Below, in pieces: positions 1 through 9,077 of a DNA stretch of 64,000 bases. Under the pieces are notes generated by a model. It worked only from the letters and a program-made list of their open reading frames with translations, was not told where the DNA came from and ran no database searches. This DNA comes from JARRKC01 sp963723965 (lineage in GTDB: Bacteria > Acidobacteriota > UBA6911 > RPQK01 > JAPXNP01), in assembly GCA_963723965.1 (NCBI GenBank), contig CAVRSV010000001.1, positions 620,001 through 684,000 of the forward strand, given 5' to 3'. The stretch's first letter is position 1. Each line of letters begins with the position of its first letter. The position numbers and the translations under genes are program-made.

Positions 1-603
1 GCCCTCTACTGTCTGCTGGCGGCCTCTCTCGTCTATCCTCCGCTGGCCGCGCGAGCCCGAGTCCTCGATCGGATCGACGGAGCCGCCGGCTGGGGGCTCG
101 ATGGGTACGCCACCCTCAGCCGCGCCCGCTATCCGTTGGATGGGGACGAGGTGAGCCTGGGGGCCGACTTTCAGGCGGTCGGCTGGCTGCAGAAGGAGGT
201 CGCGGGTCGTCCGGTCGTGGCAGAGGCCGTGACCGATGACTACGGTCTGGGGGGACGCATCAGTTCGGCCACCGGGCTGCCCACGGTCCTCGGCTGGCCG
301 GGGCACGAGTTGCAGCAGCGCCAGTCGCAGAACGTACGCGACGAGCTGAATCAGCGCCGGCAGGATGTCCGGAGGATCTATTCGGAGACGTCGAGTAAGG
401 AGATCCTTCCGCTGCTCAGGCGATACGGAGTGAGTTATGTGGTGGTGGGTGCGCTGGAGAGAACGGTGTACGGGGAGGCCGGCCTGGAGAAATTCCGCAG
501 CGATTCGGGCATCTACTGGGATCCTGTTTTCGAGGTCGGCGGTTTCGTCCTCTATCGGGTGCGCGAGGCGGAAGGGCCGGTTCGGGGCGACATCCTCCCA
601 TGA
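1..603 (+). CDS. DUF2298-like (YYY) membrane protein, C-terminal part
   Basis: The frame is open from the first base of the window and ends at TGA 601-603, so only the last 200 residues are present. The first visible residues are hydrophobic (LYCLLAASLVY, end of a membrane helix), followed by a soluble tail. That tail has the pattern ISSATGLPTVLGWPGHE, then an Arg/Gln-rich stretch, then a YVVVGALE strand. This matches what I remember of DUF2298 (Chlor_Arch_YYY) polytopic proteins, which resemble glycosyltransferase-C membrane enzymes. The family's biochemical role is not established. The neighbouring glycosyltransferases on the other strand support a cell-envelope sugar context. The family call rests on the GLP-GW-HE motif only. 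Confidence 0.65.
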   Translation, partial: ALYCLLAASLVYPPLAARARVLDRIDGAAGWGLDGYATLSRARYPLDGDEVSLGADFQAVGWLQKEVAGRPVVAEAVTDDYGLGGRISSATGLPTVLGWPGHELQQRQSQNVRDELNQRRQDVRRIYSETSSKEILPLLRRYGVSYVVVGALERTVYGEAGLEKFRSDSGIYWDPVFEVGGFVLYRVREAEGPVRGDILP

Positions 604-649
604 CCTGCTCCAGGGGAGGCTTCCGACCCGGGCCCGGGGAGAACACGCG

Positions 650-1411
650 TCATCGCTGGCGGGCCCGTCGGGCCACCGTCCACATCTCTCCGAACACAGA
701 GAGGAGTGTCCAGATTTTCGCGGGAGGCGCGCCGATTCCGCCCGACAGCCCGTGACGCTGCCAGATCACCGGAACCTCCCGCACGCGCCATCGACCCCGC
801 ACGGCGAGTCCGGTCAAGTGGATATTGGGCGCGAACGCGTCACCCGGGATGTACCTCAGGGAGTCGCGAAGGAAATCCCCCCGCATCAGGCGAAACGGCG
901 AATTCACGTCACGGACACCACCTCCAAACAGGATTCGGACAGCCAGCCGGGCTCCCTTCGAGATCAACCTCCGACCGAAACCCTGCTTTCGGCCCACGCG
1001 CCGCCCGATCACGAAGTCGAAGCGCTCGCGCAGAGGCCACAGCTGATCGAATTCACCTGCCGGCACCTCGTCGTCCGAGTCGGTCTGAAAAACCCACTCC
1101 CCCGATGCCGCATCGTAGCCCTCCCGGATGCTTGGGCCGTGCCCCCGGTTTGGCTGGTGGACGATCCGCATTTCGGCGCACTCCCGAGCACACTCTTCCA
1201 GGAGTTCGCCGCTACCGTCGGTCGATCCGTCGTCGTAGACGAGGAACTCAAAAGGGATCTGCAGGCCGCGTAGGACTCGGATCCAGTCACTCAGGGTGTC
1301 ACTCAGGTAGAAAGCCTCGTTATGCACCGGCATGACGACGGAGAGAGTCGGCCGTCGGCCGGCGAGCCCTGCCTGCTGCATTTCCCGCGAGTCGTCCTGT
1401 GGCATGCCCAT
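650..1411 (-). CDS. Glycosyltransferase family 2
   Basis: A GT-A fold transferase of about 253 residues. It opens with LSVVMPVHNE, has DDGST for nucleotide binding and a DSDDE element at the position of the metal-binding DxD, and ends without obvious C-terminal membrane helices, so it is probably cytosolic or peripheral. DPM1/dolichyl-phosphate-mannose-synthase-like family 2 enzymes look like this and move a sugar to a polyprenyl phosphate. The next gene upstream is a GT39-like membrane enzyme that would use such a donor. A longer frame with a GTG at 1474 exists. ATG 1411 is preferred because AAGGAG lies six bases before it. The two genes are co-directional with a gap of 78 bases. Confidence 0.85.
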   Translation of the reverse strand: MGMPQDDSREMQQAGLAGRRPTLSVVMPVHNEAFYLSDTLSDWIRVLRGLQIPFEFLVYDDGSTDGSGELLEECARECAEMRIVHQPNRGHGPSIREGYDAASGEWVFQTDSDDEVPAGEFDQLWPLRERFDFVIGRRVGRKQGFGRRLISKGARLAVRILFGGGVRDVNSPFRLMRGDFLRDSLRYIPGDAFAPNIHLTGLAVRGRWRVREVPVIWQRHGLSGGIGAPPAKIWTLLSVFGEMWTVARRARQR

Positions 1412-1489
1412 GGCGTGCTCCTTGCCAATCTCCGGTCCCTCCCGTCCAGCCACGAGTTCCTTCTCGCGGCCCACCGTCTCCGACCGGCC

Positions 1490-3226
1490 TCAGTGACGGT
1501 TGGCGCCCCGGTCCATGATGCGCACTTCGATGTTCGGTCCGGGACGCTCGACCTTCTCTAATTCTGTAAGCGGGACGAACCAGGCGTCAATCCAATCCCA
1601 GGCGGCCTTCTCCGCTCCCGTGCAGGATGTGAAGCTGCTGCTCTCCAGCACGGTGCCCTGCCACCTTTCGAGTTCATCGACAGGAGTCCGTCCCATGCGA
1701 AGCGGGTGGTCGCAGGTGACCAGGGCCACGACCCGGTCGGGAGGGTCTTCCGGGTCGGGAAAGCGGAACAGTTGCCAGCCGCCGGCGCTCCTCCGCGGAT
1801 CGGCCAGTTGATCGAGGTAGAGTCGAGAGATGAACCGCCCGGCCGCGACCCCGTATCTGCGGGCGACATACTGAGTCCGTCGGATCAGAGAGTCCCGATG
1901 CTCGTAGACCTGGGGCTCCGCCTCGGGAGGGCAGAGGACGACGACGGGTACCTCCTGAGGAACGTGTGCCTCGATCCAGTCACCGGCCAGGTTGCGCGTG
2001 TCGGCCTCCGCGAGGACGGCGTCCACCTGGACGGAGCGGTACAGGGTGGTGGAGAGGCAGAACAGGAGCAGGAAACCGGCGGCGACCCGGACGGCAACCG
2101 GCCAGGATCTCTCCATGAGTCTCCCCAATCCCAGGCCTGCGAAGACTGCAATGAGCGGCAGAATCGGCAGCAGGTAACGATAAGGGACCAGGTGGCGGAA
2201 GGGAATCAATGCCAGGATGTGCAGGCCGAGGTAACCTGCCAGCAGGATGGTCGCGGAACGGATTCGACGTTCCGCCCGCAGACCGAACCACGCGCCGAGC
2301 CCGCAAAGGACCACGCCTGCCAGACCGCCCGGACCGAACCGCAACGGACGCAGCACCTGCAGGATCGCCTCGCGAAGAGTCCATGGGGGATCTCCCGGCT
2401 GCCAGAGGTAGAAGATCCTGAGAATGTCCAGCAAATCGTGGAATGCCGTGCGCAGATTGGGGATCACGTAGGGGTTGAGCGCCAGAAAAAGGGCGGCCGG
2501 GAGCAGCGTGACAGCTGCAATTCCCTTCAGTAGCGGGGCTCTCTCCGAACCCCGCTTCCGGAGCAGGACGGCGGCCACGAGACGCGGCCCGAGCAGAAAG
2601 GCGGTGTACTTGCTCGCAGCCGCAAGTCCAAACCAGGCGCCCATCTGAACCGGGCTGCGAGAGGAGGATTCGTCCCGCTGGACGTAGCCGATGCCCGCCA
2701 GAAGTGAAAGGCTCAGAAAGAGGACCATGACGTTGTCCGTGACTCCGAAGTGGGCGTCCCGGACAGCCAGGGGAGCCACCGCATACAAGAAGGCCGCTGC
2801 GAGCGCCGCGGCGCGGCTGCCGGACAGGCGCTGACCCAGCTTGAAGACCACGTACACCGTCGCCGTCCCCGCGATGACCGAGATCCAGCGGATAGCCAGA
2901 AAGTAAGCCGACGGAGCCGCTGCAAAATCGGCCAGCATTCCGTCGCCCGACGCCAAACCCAGGGACTGCCACACCTGGAACAGGATCTTGAACAGAACTC
3001 CCGCAAAGTCGATTACCAGCGCGGGATAGACGTAGAACAGCGGGTCGCCCCAGCGTTCGAAAAAGTGCAGACCGGGTTCGATGAGGAGACTCTCGTCGGG
3101 CCGGATGTAGAGGTTCGATTCGATGGGAAGGCCGAAGCCGATCCCCCAGATTCGGAGCACGGCTCCGACCAGGACGATCCCGAGGACTGCGAGATCGACG
3201 GTTCGAAAATCTCTCCGGTTCCCCAT
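1490..3226 (-). CDS. GT39-like (PMT/ArnT) membrane glycosyltransferase
   Basis: A 578-residue polytopic protein with about ten hydrophobic segments. The first helix (VDLAVLGIVLVGAVLRIWGI) is followed by an RPDE motif in the first periplasmic loop, the position of the acidic catalytic residues in GT-C enzymes of the PMT/ArnT type. Such enzymes use a polyprenyl-phosphate sugar and act on the periplasmic side. The C-terminal 150 residues are soluble. The start is set at ATG 3226, preceded by GGGGAGGG. A longer in-frame extension to 3481 would run through a tandem repeat array and is not credible. The gene lies upstream of the family 2 transferase, which could make its lipid-linked donor. Substrate and acceptor are unknown. 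Confidence 0.75.
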   Translation of the reverse strand: MGNRRDFRTVDLAVLGIVLVGAVLRIWGIGFGLPIESNLYIRPDESLLIEPGLHFFERWGDPLFYVYPALVIDFAGVLFKILFQVWQSLGLASGDGMLADFAAAPSAYFLAIRWISVIAGTATVYVVFKLGQRLSGSRAAALAAAFLYAVAPLAVRDAHFGVTDNVMVLFLSLSLLAGIGYVQRDESSSRSPVQMGAWFGLAAASKYTAFLLGPRLVAAVLLRKRGSERAPLLKGIAAVTLLPAALFLALNPYVIPNLRTAFHDLLDILRIFYLWQPGDPPWTLREAILQVLRPLRFGPGGLAGVVLCGLGAWFGLRAERRIRSATILLAGYLGLHILALIPFRHLVPYRYLLPILPLIAVFAGLGLGRLMERSWPVAVRVAAGFLLLFCLSTTLYRSVQVDAVLAEADTRNLAGDWIEAHVPQEVPVVVLCPPEAEPQVYEHRDSLIRRTQYVARRYGVAAGRFISRLYLDQLADPRRSAGGWQLFRFPDPEDPPDRVVALVTCDHPLRMGRTPVDELERWQGTVLESSSFTSCTGAEKAAWDWIDAWFVPLTELEKVERPGPNIEVRIMDRGANRH

Positions 3227-3421
3227 CACCCTCCCCGCAATGTCGTGGGCAACATGCGACTTCCCGGGCATTCTAGTCGAGGGAGGAGAGAAAGCGAAGA
3301 GTCGATTCTGGCGCACCCACTCGCTCGAGACCTTCGTTGGCAATCGCGGCAGGTGAAGTCGGCCCCGGCGGGCCCACCGAAGATGTCGTCGCCAATGCCC
3401 GCCAAGAACCGCAACCCTCGA

Positions 3422-3463
3422 AACTCGAAACTGGGAACTGGGAACTGGGAACTCGGAACTCGT
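3422..3463. repeat. Heptanucleotide tandem array A
   Basis: Six in-register heptamers: AACTCGA, AACTGGG three times, AACTCGG, AACTCGT. The array ends at the first base of the GH172-like gene's stop codon (3463-3465, minus strand). One more degenerate unit (CCCTCGA) precedes it. It resembles the short tandemly repeated repetitive (STRR) heptamers described in cyanobacteria, but the unit differs. Confidence 0.85.
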
Positions 3464-4650
3464 CAGGGTTCGTTCCCCCAAAGCTTGGGTTCGTTGCCGT
3501 GCTGCCTGCGCCAGGCGTCGCGCCAGCGATGAATGTCGACGACCCCGATGAAAGGTTTGGGAGCCCTGTCTTCTTTGCTGGCAAGCGGTGGGAAATGCTT
3601 GTGCGGGTCCTTCTGATACCAGTAAGCGACCGAGGCCAGATCCAGAGTGAGATTGTTGTTGTGTCCGTGCTCGATGGTGAACCGGAGCGAACGCGAGAAG
3701 ACGATGGGGTCGGAGATGTTGAACCGGTAGACGTGGGTGCGGCCGAGCCAGCCGAGATCGTCGTTGACCCGCGCGTATCCATAGTACGGATGGGAGTAAA
3801 GCGTGTTGGGAGACCAGGACGTGTTGAAATAGTCCTCGGTGCCCGTACCGTGCAGCGACGGCGGCCAGGACTCACCATCGATGAAGACCATGTCGTCTCC
3901 CTCGCCGTACCACATCGGCGAGGGCGAGTGGACGTAGTAGTTCACTCCCACGAAGCGCCCTTTGCCCTCGATGTCGGCGATCAGATAGTTGCCGTCTCCC
4001 GTGGTGTTCTTGCCCTGCGGACCGAGGACCGACCATTCGTTCTCTCCTTCCGGGAGTGCCTCCGTGAGCTCGTGGTGGTACCAGGCGTGGAAGCGGCCGA
4101 AGTCGTCGGGGAGCCTCTCGAGTTGGAGGTAGTCCACATAGTAGTAGAAAGCGTCGATGTCTCGGCCGGTCTGATTCTCGACCTCGATCCTGGCACCGTC
4201 GGCAAAGGGCATGGCGAAGTAGCTGACCATGGCGCGCCCGTCGCGGGGCCCGGCCGCCAGGGGCAGCGAGGCGAAGTTGTAGCTCTCGTTCCAGCCCTGT
4301 CCGAAGAACGGCCCGATCGGGCTTTCGACACAGGGCTCCGCACTCTTGTCCCAGTACATTCGGAGGATGACGTCATTGCGACTGACCTCGGGTGGCGGAG
4401 GCGCGATGGTGATCCAGATGTGATTGATGATCCCTGCACCGTCGACCTCGAAGAGGGTCCGTCGCTCGCCGTTCGGAATGTGTTCGAAGCGGTCATTGTT
4501 ACCGCCCGATCGATCGTAGCTGCTGACGCGCCGACTTCGCCCCGTGTCGGTGACTTTGGCCAGATCCATCAGATCGACGCCGGGAACCTGAGCCCATGCG
4601 AGGGCGGCGCAGAAGGCGAAGACTGCCAGACCGATGATTCGCTGTCTCAT
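3463..4650 (-). CDS. Secreted GH172 / DUF2961 family glycoside hydrolase
   Basis: About 395 residues with an N-terminal signal peptide (RIIGLAVFAFCAALAWAQ, cut after AQA-type small residues). The body has family landmarks: RRTLFEVDGAGIINHIW, ILRMYWD, and a GTGTEDYFN motif near residue 290. DUF2961 was renamed GH172 after members acting on difructose dianhydride and D-arabinofuranosyl linkages. Specificity cannot be read from the sequence. ATG 4650 is preferred because AGGAGG lies six bases upstream; ATG 4656 abuts the same Shine-Dalgarno. The stop codon touches a heptamer repeat array. The protein would act in the periplasm or outside the cell. Confidence 0.85.
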   Translation of the reverse strand: MRQRIIGLAVFAFCAALAWAQVPGVDLMDLAKVTDTGRSRRVSSYDRSGGNNDRFEHIPNGERRTLFEVDGAGIINHIWITIAPPPPEVSRNDVILRMYWDKSAEPCVESPIGPFFGQGWNESYNFASLPLAAGPRDGRAMVSYFAMPFADGARIEVENQTGRDIDAFYYYVDYLQLERLPDDFGRFHAWYHHELTEALPEGENEWSVLGPQGKNTTGDGNYLIADIEGKGRFVGVNYYVHSPSPMWYGEGDDMVFIDGESWPPSLHGTGTEDYFNTSWSPNTLYSHPYYGYARVNDDLGWLGRTHVYRFNISDPIVFSRSLRFTIEHGHNNNLTLDLASVAYWYQKDPHKHFPPLASKEDRAPKPFIGVVDIHRWRDAWRRQHGNEPKLWGNEP

Positions 4651-4772
4651 ATTCATCCTCCTCCTGTCCAAGGGTAATCCCAATTCACTCGAAAGCGTAG
4701 TTATGACAGCGATCACACGGCGGCATGGTACACTCGAAACTCCATGGACTCCGGGTTTGTGGAGATCAGTTG

Positions 4773-5492
4773 ATGGAAGACTCGAAGCCTGCAGGCCTGG
4801 GTGGCCACATCCATGGGATTGAAGTCCGGGCGGTTTTTTTCGACCTGGACGGCACCCTTCTCGACTCCGAGGTTCTGTACGTCGACGCTGTTCAGTTGGC
4901 TCTGGCGCGCGAAGGGTACTGGCTCACCCCCTCGAAGTGCCAGGAGCTGGTGTATGGCCGCGGATGGACGGATATCTACAACGACGTGCGCGCGACGTAT
5001 CCGGCCGCCTACGAACACATCGAGGACATGGAGGTGGCGGTCCGGGAGGTATTTCTGGAGCTGCAGCAATCTCGCGACATCATCATCAAGAGCTCCGTGG
5101 AACTCCTGCGCGGCCTCGCCGAGAATTACCCTGTGGCCGTGGTCTCGGGCTCACCTCGGAAAGACGTCGCCCGCGGCATCGAATCCCTGCAAATCGGCTC
5201 GCTTCTGCAGTTCTTTCTGGGCGCCGAGGACTACCACCCCGGCAAGCCCGATCCGATCTGCTATCTGACGGCCGCGGCGCGGATGGGGGTGCTGCCGGAG
5301 ACCTGTCTTGTCTTCGAAGACTCCGCTGCGGGTGTCACCTCTGCCAAGGTGGCGAACATGTACTGCGTGGGGCTGCAACGTCCCGGCCGGCCCGATCAGG
5401 ATCTGCATCTCGCCGATGCGGTCTATGGGGACCTGTCGGAGTTCGAGATACGGGAGTTCTTCCGCGGTCTGGCGGAACGAAAGACCGGATGA
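4773..5492 (+). CDS. HAD-superfamily phosphatase (beta-phosphoglucomutase-like)
   Basis: A 239-residue protein with the four HAD motifs. These are FDLDGTLLDSE (Asp nucleophile and acid/base Asp), VVSGSPR (motif II Ser), a Lys in the GKPDP segment (motif III) and FEDSAAGV (motif IV acidic pair). A helical cap lies between motif I and motif II, which is the subclass I arrangement of phosphoglycolate phosphatase and beta-phosphoglucomutase relatives. The substrate is not predictable. ATG 4773 is chosen because GGAG lies nine bases upstream. The gene stands alone and converges with the AAA+ ATPase gene across only nine bases. Confidence 0.85.
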   Translation: MEDSKPAGLGGHIHGIEVRAVFFDLDGTLLDSEVLYVDAVQLALAREGYWLTPSKCQELVYGRGWTDIYNDVRATYPAAYEHIEDMEVAVREVFLELQQSRDIIIKSSVELLRGLAENYPVAVVSGSPRKDVARGIESLQIGSLLQFFLGAEDYHPGKPDPICYLTAAARMGVLPETCLVFEDSAAGVTSAKVANMYCVGLQRPGRPDQDLHLADAVYGDLSEFEIREFFRGLAERKTG

Positions 5493-5501
5493 GCCGGGCG
5501 C

Positions 5502-7301
5502 TCACTCGCCCAGTATCGCCTTCAGCTGTTGCGTCCGCTGATTGACCTGTGCCAGCGAGAGATCCTTGAAGCGCTCGGGCAGGAAGCGGGTGTCGGTACA
5601 CTCCTTGACTGCCAGCAGATCCATCAGCTCCAGCCTTTCCACATGGGCCGAGGGCCGAAAATCGCGGACGACCGACCGGATGACGTCGGGCAGCGATCGA
5701 CGACCGTCCCCGTCGGGCTGGGTGCTGTAGGCGCGCAGGCTGCGCACGAGGATGCCTTCCATCTCGTTGCCGCCCAGGTTGTCGTCGTCGGGAAGCTCGG
5801 GGATTTCCACCGCCGCGATCTCGAGTCCCACCTTGTGCGCCATGGCGCGGAACAGAGCCTGGCGGCTCTCGCGGTCTCCGGGGGGGAACAGGGGGATGTG
5901 GACATCCAGTCGGCCCTGCCGCTTCAGATCCACCTCCAGCAAGTCGGGGCGGCTGGTCGCCAGGATCCAGATGATCCGGCCTCGGTTGTTGGTATCGCTC
6001 ATCTCGCGGGCCAGCATCCCGTAGATGCGGCCGGACAGACCGGAATCGCCGGTTCCGCTTTCCCGTTGGCCGGTCATCTGATCGGCCTCGTCGATGAAGA
6101 CGATCACCTGGCCGAGAGCGTGGAGAATGTTGAAGATCCGCTCCAGGTTCCCCTCGGTCGCGCCGACCCATTTCTCGCGGAAGTTCTTCAGTTCGACGAC
6201 GGGTATCCCGATCTCTCCCGCCAGACACTCCACCAGGTAGGTCTTGCCGGTTCCGATCCGCCCGCAGAGCAGGTAGCCCATCGGAATGGCCTGCCGCCGA
6301 CCCTGACGCAGGAGTTCGGCGTCTTCCCGCAGCCAGGCCTTCGCCTCACCGTGGCCGGCGACGTCGTCCAGCGTCCGATTCGACTCGATGAATTCAATCC
6401 TGCCGAAGGCCTCTTTTTCGATCAGTTCCTTTTTGACCTGGGTCAGATAGCGAAGCGTGATCCGGTCGCCCTGCTCGAGTGCCCGAAGCAGGAAGTTGCG
6501 GATATTGACCCGGGAGAGCCCCACCAGCTTTTCGGCCAGCTGGGAACGGTCGACTTCGCATTTGGAATCGAAATCCACTCGGTCCGCCACCACGTGTGCG
6601 ACGTAGGCCAGGACTTCGGCGGCGGACGGAAGCTCGATTTTGATCTTGGCACTGTACGGGTTTTCGACGAAGGTCTGATTGAGGTCCGTGAGATTCTCGG
6701 TCACGATGACGGTGGCAAGGCGCGTGGAGGTCAGAGTGGGATCGTTGGACCAGTCCAGAAGCTGGATCAGATTCTGGCTCACCTCTCCCATCAGATAGAG
6801 GGGATCTCCGCGGGGCACGATGAACTCCGCATAATCGATGAGCACGGCGACTCCGAGCGACCCGGTTGACTCCGCCCCGGCCTCCTCACGGCGCCAGTTC
6901 CGACTCCCTCTGAGAAACCGATTGATCAGCTCGAGTGCGCGCTTGGGATCGCGGGGCAGGAGGTTGCCGAGATCGAGAGAGGTCAGGCGGTCCGGCCCGC
7001 TGTCAGGCAGGCCGGCCCAGGCCGTGCCCTGGAAGGAATCGAAGGCCTTCAGGAACCGGTGAAAGAGATCTCCCCCTTTGGGGACCCGGATGCCGCGCCC
7101 CCGATCATAGTGGATCACCACGTCGAAGGGAGAGAACATGACATCGGTCAGATACTCCCGCAGCGACAGGAAGCGGGTGCCGTCTTCGACATCGGGGGCT
7201 TCCACGAGATCGAAGACGCTTCCGTGGAGGATGAACTGGCTGTTTGAGCCCGAGCGGTAGAGCTCACGCATCACCTCGGCCCAGGGTGGCAATGGGACCA
7301 T
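5502..7301 (-). CDS. Ycf46-like AAA+ ATPase, last gene of the pspA operon
   Basis: A 599-residue ATPase. Residues 1-290 look like a degenerate first AAA domain: they keep a Walker-B-like strand (VAVLIDYAEF, 152-160) but no Walker A. Residues 310-600 form an active AAA+ module: LDDVAGHGEAKAWL, Walker A GRIGTGKT (347-354), Walker B VIVFIDEAD (399-407), a sensor strand ILATS and an Arg-finger region KRQGR (460-464). This two-domain plan is that of Ycf46-type ATPases. It starts two bases after the coiled-coil gene's stop, so it is translated from the same message as pspA. Inferred role: remodelling of PspA assemblies or of the membrane protein complex. The substrate is unknown. Confidence 0.8.
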   Translation of the reverse strand: MVPLPPWAEVMRELYRSGSNSQFILHGSVFDLVEAPDVEDGTRFLSLREYLTDVMFSPFDVVIHYDRGRGIRVPKGGDLFHRFLKAFDSFQGTAWAGLPDSGPDRLTSLDLGNLLPRDPKRALELINRFLRGSRNWRREEAGAESTGSLGVAVLIDYAEFIVPRGDPLYLMGEVSQNLIQLLDWSNDPTLTSTRLATVIVTENLTDLNQTFVENPYSAKIKIELPSAAEVLAYVAHVVADRVDFDSKCEVDRSQLAEKLVGLSRVNIRNFLLRALEQGDRITLRYLTQVKKELIEKEAFGRIEFIESNRTLDDVAGHGEAKAWLREDAELLRQGRRQAIPMGYLLCGRIGTGKTYLVECLAGEIGIPVVELKNFREKWVGATEGNLERIFNILHALGQVIVFIDEADQMTGQRESGTGDSGLSGRIYGMLAREMSDTNNRGRIIWILATSRPDLLEVDLKRQGRLDVHIPLFPPGDRESRQALFRAMAHKVGLEIAAVEIPELPDDDNLGGNEMEGILVRSLRAYSTQPDGDGRRSLPDVIRSVVRDFRPSAHVERLELMDLLAVKECTDTRFLPERFKDLSLAQVNQRTQQLKAILGE

Positions 7302-7303
7302 TC

Positions 7304-8203
7304 CTACTCCCTTTCGGTTTGTCTTTCGGGAAGGGCCGGAGGCGCTTCCTCTGTGGGCATCTCGGGCAGACTGGTCAGGGCCGCGTCCATGTCGTCGCCG
7401 GCCAGGGAATGAATGAAGTCGCTGTGCTGGTCAATCCACTGAGAGGTCTCCGACATGGTGGCCGTCACCGCATCGAGCCGGGAGGAAAGGAATTCCGGTT
7501 TGCCGCCGACAGCCGACTCCTCCCGGATCAGTTCCACTTGGCCCTCGATTCGCTCGAGCTCGGCATCAATGACCTTGAGGCTCTCCGTTGCCCGATCGAG
7601 ATTCTCGAGACGGCGCCGGTGAATGTCCAGGGTTCCCTCCAGCGATCGGCGCAATGCGCTGCCGGGCTCGGTCTTTTCGAGTCGTTCCTGCAGCCTGTCC
7701 AGTTCGCCTTCGAGCTGGGCCCGATCGAGCCCCGGTACGTTGGCCGCGATCACCTCGCGCGCCGTCAGCAGGCGCAGGAAAATCGACAGCAGCTGGTTCA
7801 AGTTCTGATTGCGGATATCCCGAAGGTTCTCCAGTCCGTCGGAATGCAGCGCATCGGAGATGCCAAGTGTCCGGCGACACTGTTCCAGCAGCCGGCGGAA
7901 TCGCTCCTGGCTCGCCGGAGTCAAGCGCTGGACGGCGACGTGAAGCTTCTCGCGCCAATCGTCCTGCGCCTGGAGCAGACGCGCGCCCTCGATAACCTTT
8001 TGAAAGCGCGGACTGGTTGCCGCCAGGACGAGAAAGGCGATCTCGCCGGCGGCTCCGAGGAACCAAAAGCCGGGATTGGCGAGCCCCAGCACGGCGAACA
8101 GGCCCAGTCCCATCTTGTTGGCCGGCAGTCCCCCCAGGGCCGGCATCTTCACCCGATAGTGAAAGGCCTCCCGGACATACTCCCAAAAGGTCAGAGACTG
8201 CAC
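7304..8203 (-). CDS. Membrane-associated coiled-coil protein of the pspA operon
   Basis: I do not recognise this 299-residue protein. Two hydrophobic segments lie near residues 30-60 (GLGLFAVLGL and FLGAAGEIAFLVLA), probably a hairpin or two short helices. Residues 65-265 are then almost entirely helical and charged with heptad-like leucines (LEGELDRLQERLEKTE, IDAELERIEGQVELIREE), and the tail is Pro/Glu-rich. The predicted picture is a membrane anchor with a long cytosolic coiled coil. The start is GTG 8203, one base after the ABC ATPase stop, and the AAA+ gene begins two bases after its end. By position it could link the transporter or PspA to the AAA+ ATPase; that is inference. Confidence 0.65.
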   Translation of the reverse strand: MQSLTFWEYVREAFHYRVKMPALGGLPANKMGLGLFAVLGLANPGFWFLGAAGEIAFLVLAATSPRFQKVIEGARLLQAQDDWREKLHVAVQRLTPASQERFRRLLEQCRRTLGISDALHSDGLENLRDIRNQNLNQLLSIFLRLLTAREVIAANVPGLDRAQLEGELDRLQERLEKTEPGSALRRSLEGTLDIHRRRLENLDRATESLKVIDAELERIEGQVELIREESAVGGKPEFLSSRLDAVTATMSETSQWIDQHSDFIHSLAGDDMDAALTSLPEMPTEEAPPALPERQTERE

Positions 8204-8204
8204 C

Positions 8205-9077
8205 TCAATCGGCTCCTGCCTCGATCGATCGGAAGGCGTCGGTCACCTCCTCGACCGCCCGCTTGAAGGTCGGATCCTGCTGGACCACAAGGGGATCGCT
8301 GTCGCGGGTGGGCGGAACGATATCGTCGAACACGGCAGCGACTCTTCCGGGCCCGCTGGCCATGATCCACACCCGGTCCCCCAGATAGACCGCCTCCATG
8401 ATCGAATGGGTGACCAGGAAGACGGTCGCTTCGACCTCGTGCCAGAGGGCCGTGATCAGACGCTGCATCTCGTAGCGCGTCGGCTCGTCCAGAGCGGAAA
8501 AGGGCTCGTCCATCAGGATGATGTGAGGCCGGACCACCAGAGTGCGGGCCAGCGCCACCCGTTGCTGCTGGCCTCCCGACAGCTGCTGGGGATACATGCC
8601 CTCGTGGCCGTGGAGGCCGAGCCGCCCCAGCCATTCCCGTGCCGTCGCGTTCATCTCTGATCGGCTGAGGCCCAGTTCGTTCCGGTTGATCTCGAGACCG
8701 AAGGTGACATTGCGCAGCACCGTCCGGTTCGGGAAGGAGCTGTATTTCTGGAAGACCATTCCACGGTCACGCCCCGGTCCTTCCACCGGCCGCCCGCGGA
8801 CCAGCACCTCTCCCTGCGTGGGAGGATAGACATCCGAGAAACCCTGGATCAGATTCAGGATCGTCGATTTCCCGCATCCCGAGGGTCCGATGATCGCGAT
8901 GAATTCGCCGCAACCCGGTCGATCCTCGACCGTGAAGCTGACGTCCTTCAGGGCCGTGAAGGCCTGCGGCGTCCCGGGGTTGAAGGTCTTTTCCACGTTT
9001 CGGAATTCGACGACGGGCGATCGGCGGTCATTCTGTCCGACGGGTGCCCCCTGCAAACCTGCGGACTGGCTGTTCAT
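8205..9077 (-). CDS. ABC transporter ATP-binding protein (SsuB/TauB/NrtD type)
   Basis: A 290-residue ATPase with Walker A GPSGCGKST, Q-loop VFQKYSSFPNRTV, signature LSGGQQQR, Walker B IILMDEP and H-loop LVTHS. This sequence style is that of nitrate/sulfonate/taurine importers. An N-terminal tail of about 20 residues precedes the domain and a C-terminal tail of about 40 residues follows it. Its ATG overlaps the permease stop as ATGA, indicating translational coupling. It should power the neighbouring permease at the inner membrane. No regulatory domain is visible. Confidence 0.9.
   Translation of the reverse strand: MNSQSAGLQGAPVGQNDRRSPVVEFRNVEKTFNPGTPQAFTALKDVSFTVEDRPGCGEFIAIIGPSGCGKSTILNLIQGFSDVYPPTQGEVLVRGRPVEGPGRDRGMVFQKYSSFPNRTVLRNVTFGLEINRNELGLSRSEMNATAREWLGRLGLHGHEGMYPQQLSGGQQQRVALARTLVVRPHIILMDEPFSALDEPTRYEMQRLITALWHEVEATVFLVTHSIMEAVYLGDRVWIMASGPGRVAAVFDDIVPPTRDSDPLVVQQDPTFKRAVEEVTDAFRSIEAGAD

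Noticed and set aside
3227..3481. N-terminal extension of the GT39-like protein
   Set aside because: The extra frame runs through the heptamer array and encodes Ser/Arg-rich sequence. ATG 3226 with GGGGAGGG gives the expected first membrane helix.
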